A DNA stretch of 5,659 nucleotides. Origin: an uncultured Ruminococcus sp. Its GTDB lineage: Bacteria > Bacillota > Clostridia > Oscillospirales > CAG-272. Shown here in pieces: positions 4,598-5,659 of this stretch. Position numbers and translations under genes: made by a program. Each line of letters opens with the position of its first letter. Position 1 is the stretch's first letter. Below the pieces are notes generated by a model that ran no database searches, was not told the origin of the DNA, and saw nothing but the letters and a program-made list of their open reading frames with translations. Location of the stretch: contig CADCPG010000300.1 in the NCBI GenBank assembly GCA_902803255.1, positions 1-5,659 on the forward strand, written 5' to 3'.

Positions 4598-5659
4598 TCA
4601 GATCCTGGGTGTCTTCTTCATGCAGATGAGCTGCAGAGCGGTGCCCAGCACCGTATTTGCCGCGTATGTGAGCGCCAGCCTCGACGCGACCGCGTCGGCC
4701 GAGCCGGCTCCGAGTATCTGGCAGTTGTGGTAGAAGCGGTTGTACGCCGCCGCGAGGTCGAGCAGATATCTCGCGATGTATGAGGGCTCGTATCCCTCGA
4801 GCGCCGACTCGACGCGTTCGGGGAAGACCGAGAGCACGCGCAGCAGATCGTGCTCCTCGGGGGCGGAGAACTCGTACTTTTCCGGCTTTTCGCGTCCCGC
4901 TCCCCCGCTCTTTTCGAGCACCGAGCAGGTCCGCGCGTATGTGTACTGGACATAAGGGCCGGTGTTGCCGTCGTACGACAGAGCGTCGTCGAGCATGAAG
5001 TTTATGTCTTTGATACGGTTGTTGGACAGGTAGTAGAAGACCACCGCGCCGACTCCGACCTCCTCCGCGATCCGGTCTCTCGTCGCGTCGTCGATGCCGG
5101 GGTTCTTCTCGGCGGTGATGACGCCGACCTTTTCGATCGCCTGCGCGAGCAGATCCTTGAGCAGGATGACGTTGCCGGTGCGCGTCGCGAGCTTCGCGCC
5201 GTTGATGCTGACCGTCCCGTACGGGACGTGCACCAGCCTGTCGTACCAGTCGTAGCCCATGAGTTCGACGACCTTGAACCACTGTGCGAAATGCAGCGAC
5301 TGGGCCGCCGAAGTCACATATATGCATTTGTCGAATCGGTAGGTGTCGTAGCGGTAGACCGCCGCGGCGATGTCGCGCGTGGGATAGAGCGTCGAGCCGT
5401 CCTTCTTGAGTATGAGGCAGGGCGGCAGGCCGTATTCCGACAGATCGACGATTGACGCGCCGTCATCGAGCTTCAGGAGTCCCTTCTCACGCAGCTTCTC
5501 GACCTGAGCCGGCATCTTGTCGGAGTAGAAGCTCTCTCCGGCGTATGAGTCGAACTCGATGTCGAGCTGGCGGTAGGTCTTTGAATACTCGTCGAGCGAT
5601 ATCTTTATGAACCATTTCCACAGGCGGGTGTTCTCCTCGTCGCCCTGCTCGAGCTTGTG
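4598..5659 (-). CDS. argS: Arginyl-tRNA synthetase, C-terminal part (partial at the right edge)
   Basis: The frame is open to the window edge and gives the last 353 residues of a class I synthetase of usually about 550-570, so roughly the first 200, including the HIGH motif, are missing. Numbering from the edge: GDEENTRLWKWF (6-17) and DIEFDSYAGESFYSDK (33-48) are typical ArgS sequence; LYPTRDIAAAVYRYD (91-105) belongs to the catalytic core; AKLATRTGN (155-163) is the position of the KMSKS loop; SYDGNTGPYVQYTYAR (228-243) leads into the DALR-type anticodon-binding helical domain (about 265-353, with YLLDLAAAYNRFYHNC at 298-313). The enzyme charges tRNA-Arg with arginine using ATP in the cytoplasm. 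The KMSKS loop reads KLATR, a departure that ArgS tolerates in many lineages. It ends with stop TGA at 4598-4600, 27 bp before yebC. Its promoter is outside the window. Confidence 0.97.
   Translation of the reverse strand, partial: HKLEQGDEENTRLWKWFIKISLDEYSKTYRQLDIEFDSYAGESFYSDKMPAQVEKLREKGLLKLDDGASIVDLSEYGLPPCLILKKDGSTLYPTRDIAAAVYRYDTYRFDKCIYVTSAAQSLHFAQWFKVVELMGYDWYDRLVHVPYGTVSINGAKLATRTGNVILLKDLLAQAIEKVGVITAEKNPGIDDATRDRIAEEVGVGAVVFYYLSNNRIKDINFMLDDALSYDGNTGPYVQYTYARTCSVLEKSGGAGREKPEKYEFSAPEEHDLLRVLSVFPERVESALEGYEPSYIARYLLDLAAAYNRFYHNCQILGAGSADAVASRLALTYAANTVLGTALQLICMKKTPRI

Noticed and set aside
4446..5327. A minus-strand frame of 293 codons spanning the argS-yebC junction.
   Set aside because: It is a frame-shifted reading of both genes, Arg/Gly-rich, and conflicts with two strongly conserved proteins.
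1..5659. A CRISPR array, tRNA or rRNA gene, insertion sequence or toxin-antitoxin pair.
   Set aside because: No regularly spaced direct repeats, cloverleaf, rRNA-like stretch, transposase motif or small paired genes were seen; the genes found fill nearly all the window.

Overview
The window reads as chromosomal DNA from a Gram-positive, clostridia-like bacterium. The evidence is strong AGGAGG-type ribosome binding sites, TG-extended -10 promoters, a lipoprotein-like solute-binding protein with a Thr/Ala-rich linker, and protein sequences closest in style to gut Oscillospirales/Clostridia. GC content looks to be in the high fifties by eye, which produces many long open shadow frames. The taxon is an inference from style, not from a database search.

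Layout, left to right. (1) Positions 1-240, minus strand: the first 80 residues of an exported, probably substrate-binding protein that runs off the left edge. (2) An 83-bp divergent intergenic region (241-323) with a good plus-strand promoter and candidate operator repeats. (3) 324-1166, plus strand: an AraC-family regulator with a cupin sensor domain and a C-terminal double HTH. (4) A 134-bp spacer with a second TG-extended promoter and a perfect 9-bp inverted repeat. (5) 1301-2224, plus strand: a PHP-domain metallo-phosphoesterase of the CehA/McbA-like type. (6) A 140-bp convergent spacer (2225-2364) rich in inverted repeats, including a 52-nt hairpin. (7) 2365-3783, minus strand: a polytopic membrane protein of the Wzx/MurJ-type polysaccharide flippase superfamily. 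(8) 3842-4570, minus strand: a YebC/TACO1-family protein. (9) 4598-5659, minus strand: the C-terminal 353 residues of arginyl-tRNA synthetase, whose start lies beyond the right edge.

Functionally there are three groups. The left group is a divergent regulator/transport-protein pair, in which the AraC protein plausibly senses a sugar-like ligand and controls the solute-binding protein. The PHP enzyme has its own promoter and an unknown substrate. On the minus strand, argS and yebC are 27 bp apart, look co-transcribed and serve translation; the flippase follows 58 bp later with a candidate promoter of its own.

I see no mobile element, CRISPR array, tRNA or rRNA gene, and no convincing undescribed multi-gene system. 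The points most worth checking are non-coding: the two regulatory intergenic regions and the hairpin-rich convergent spacer.
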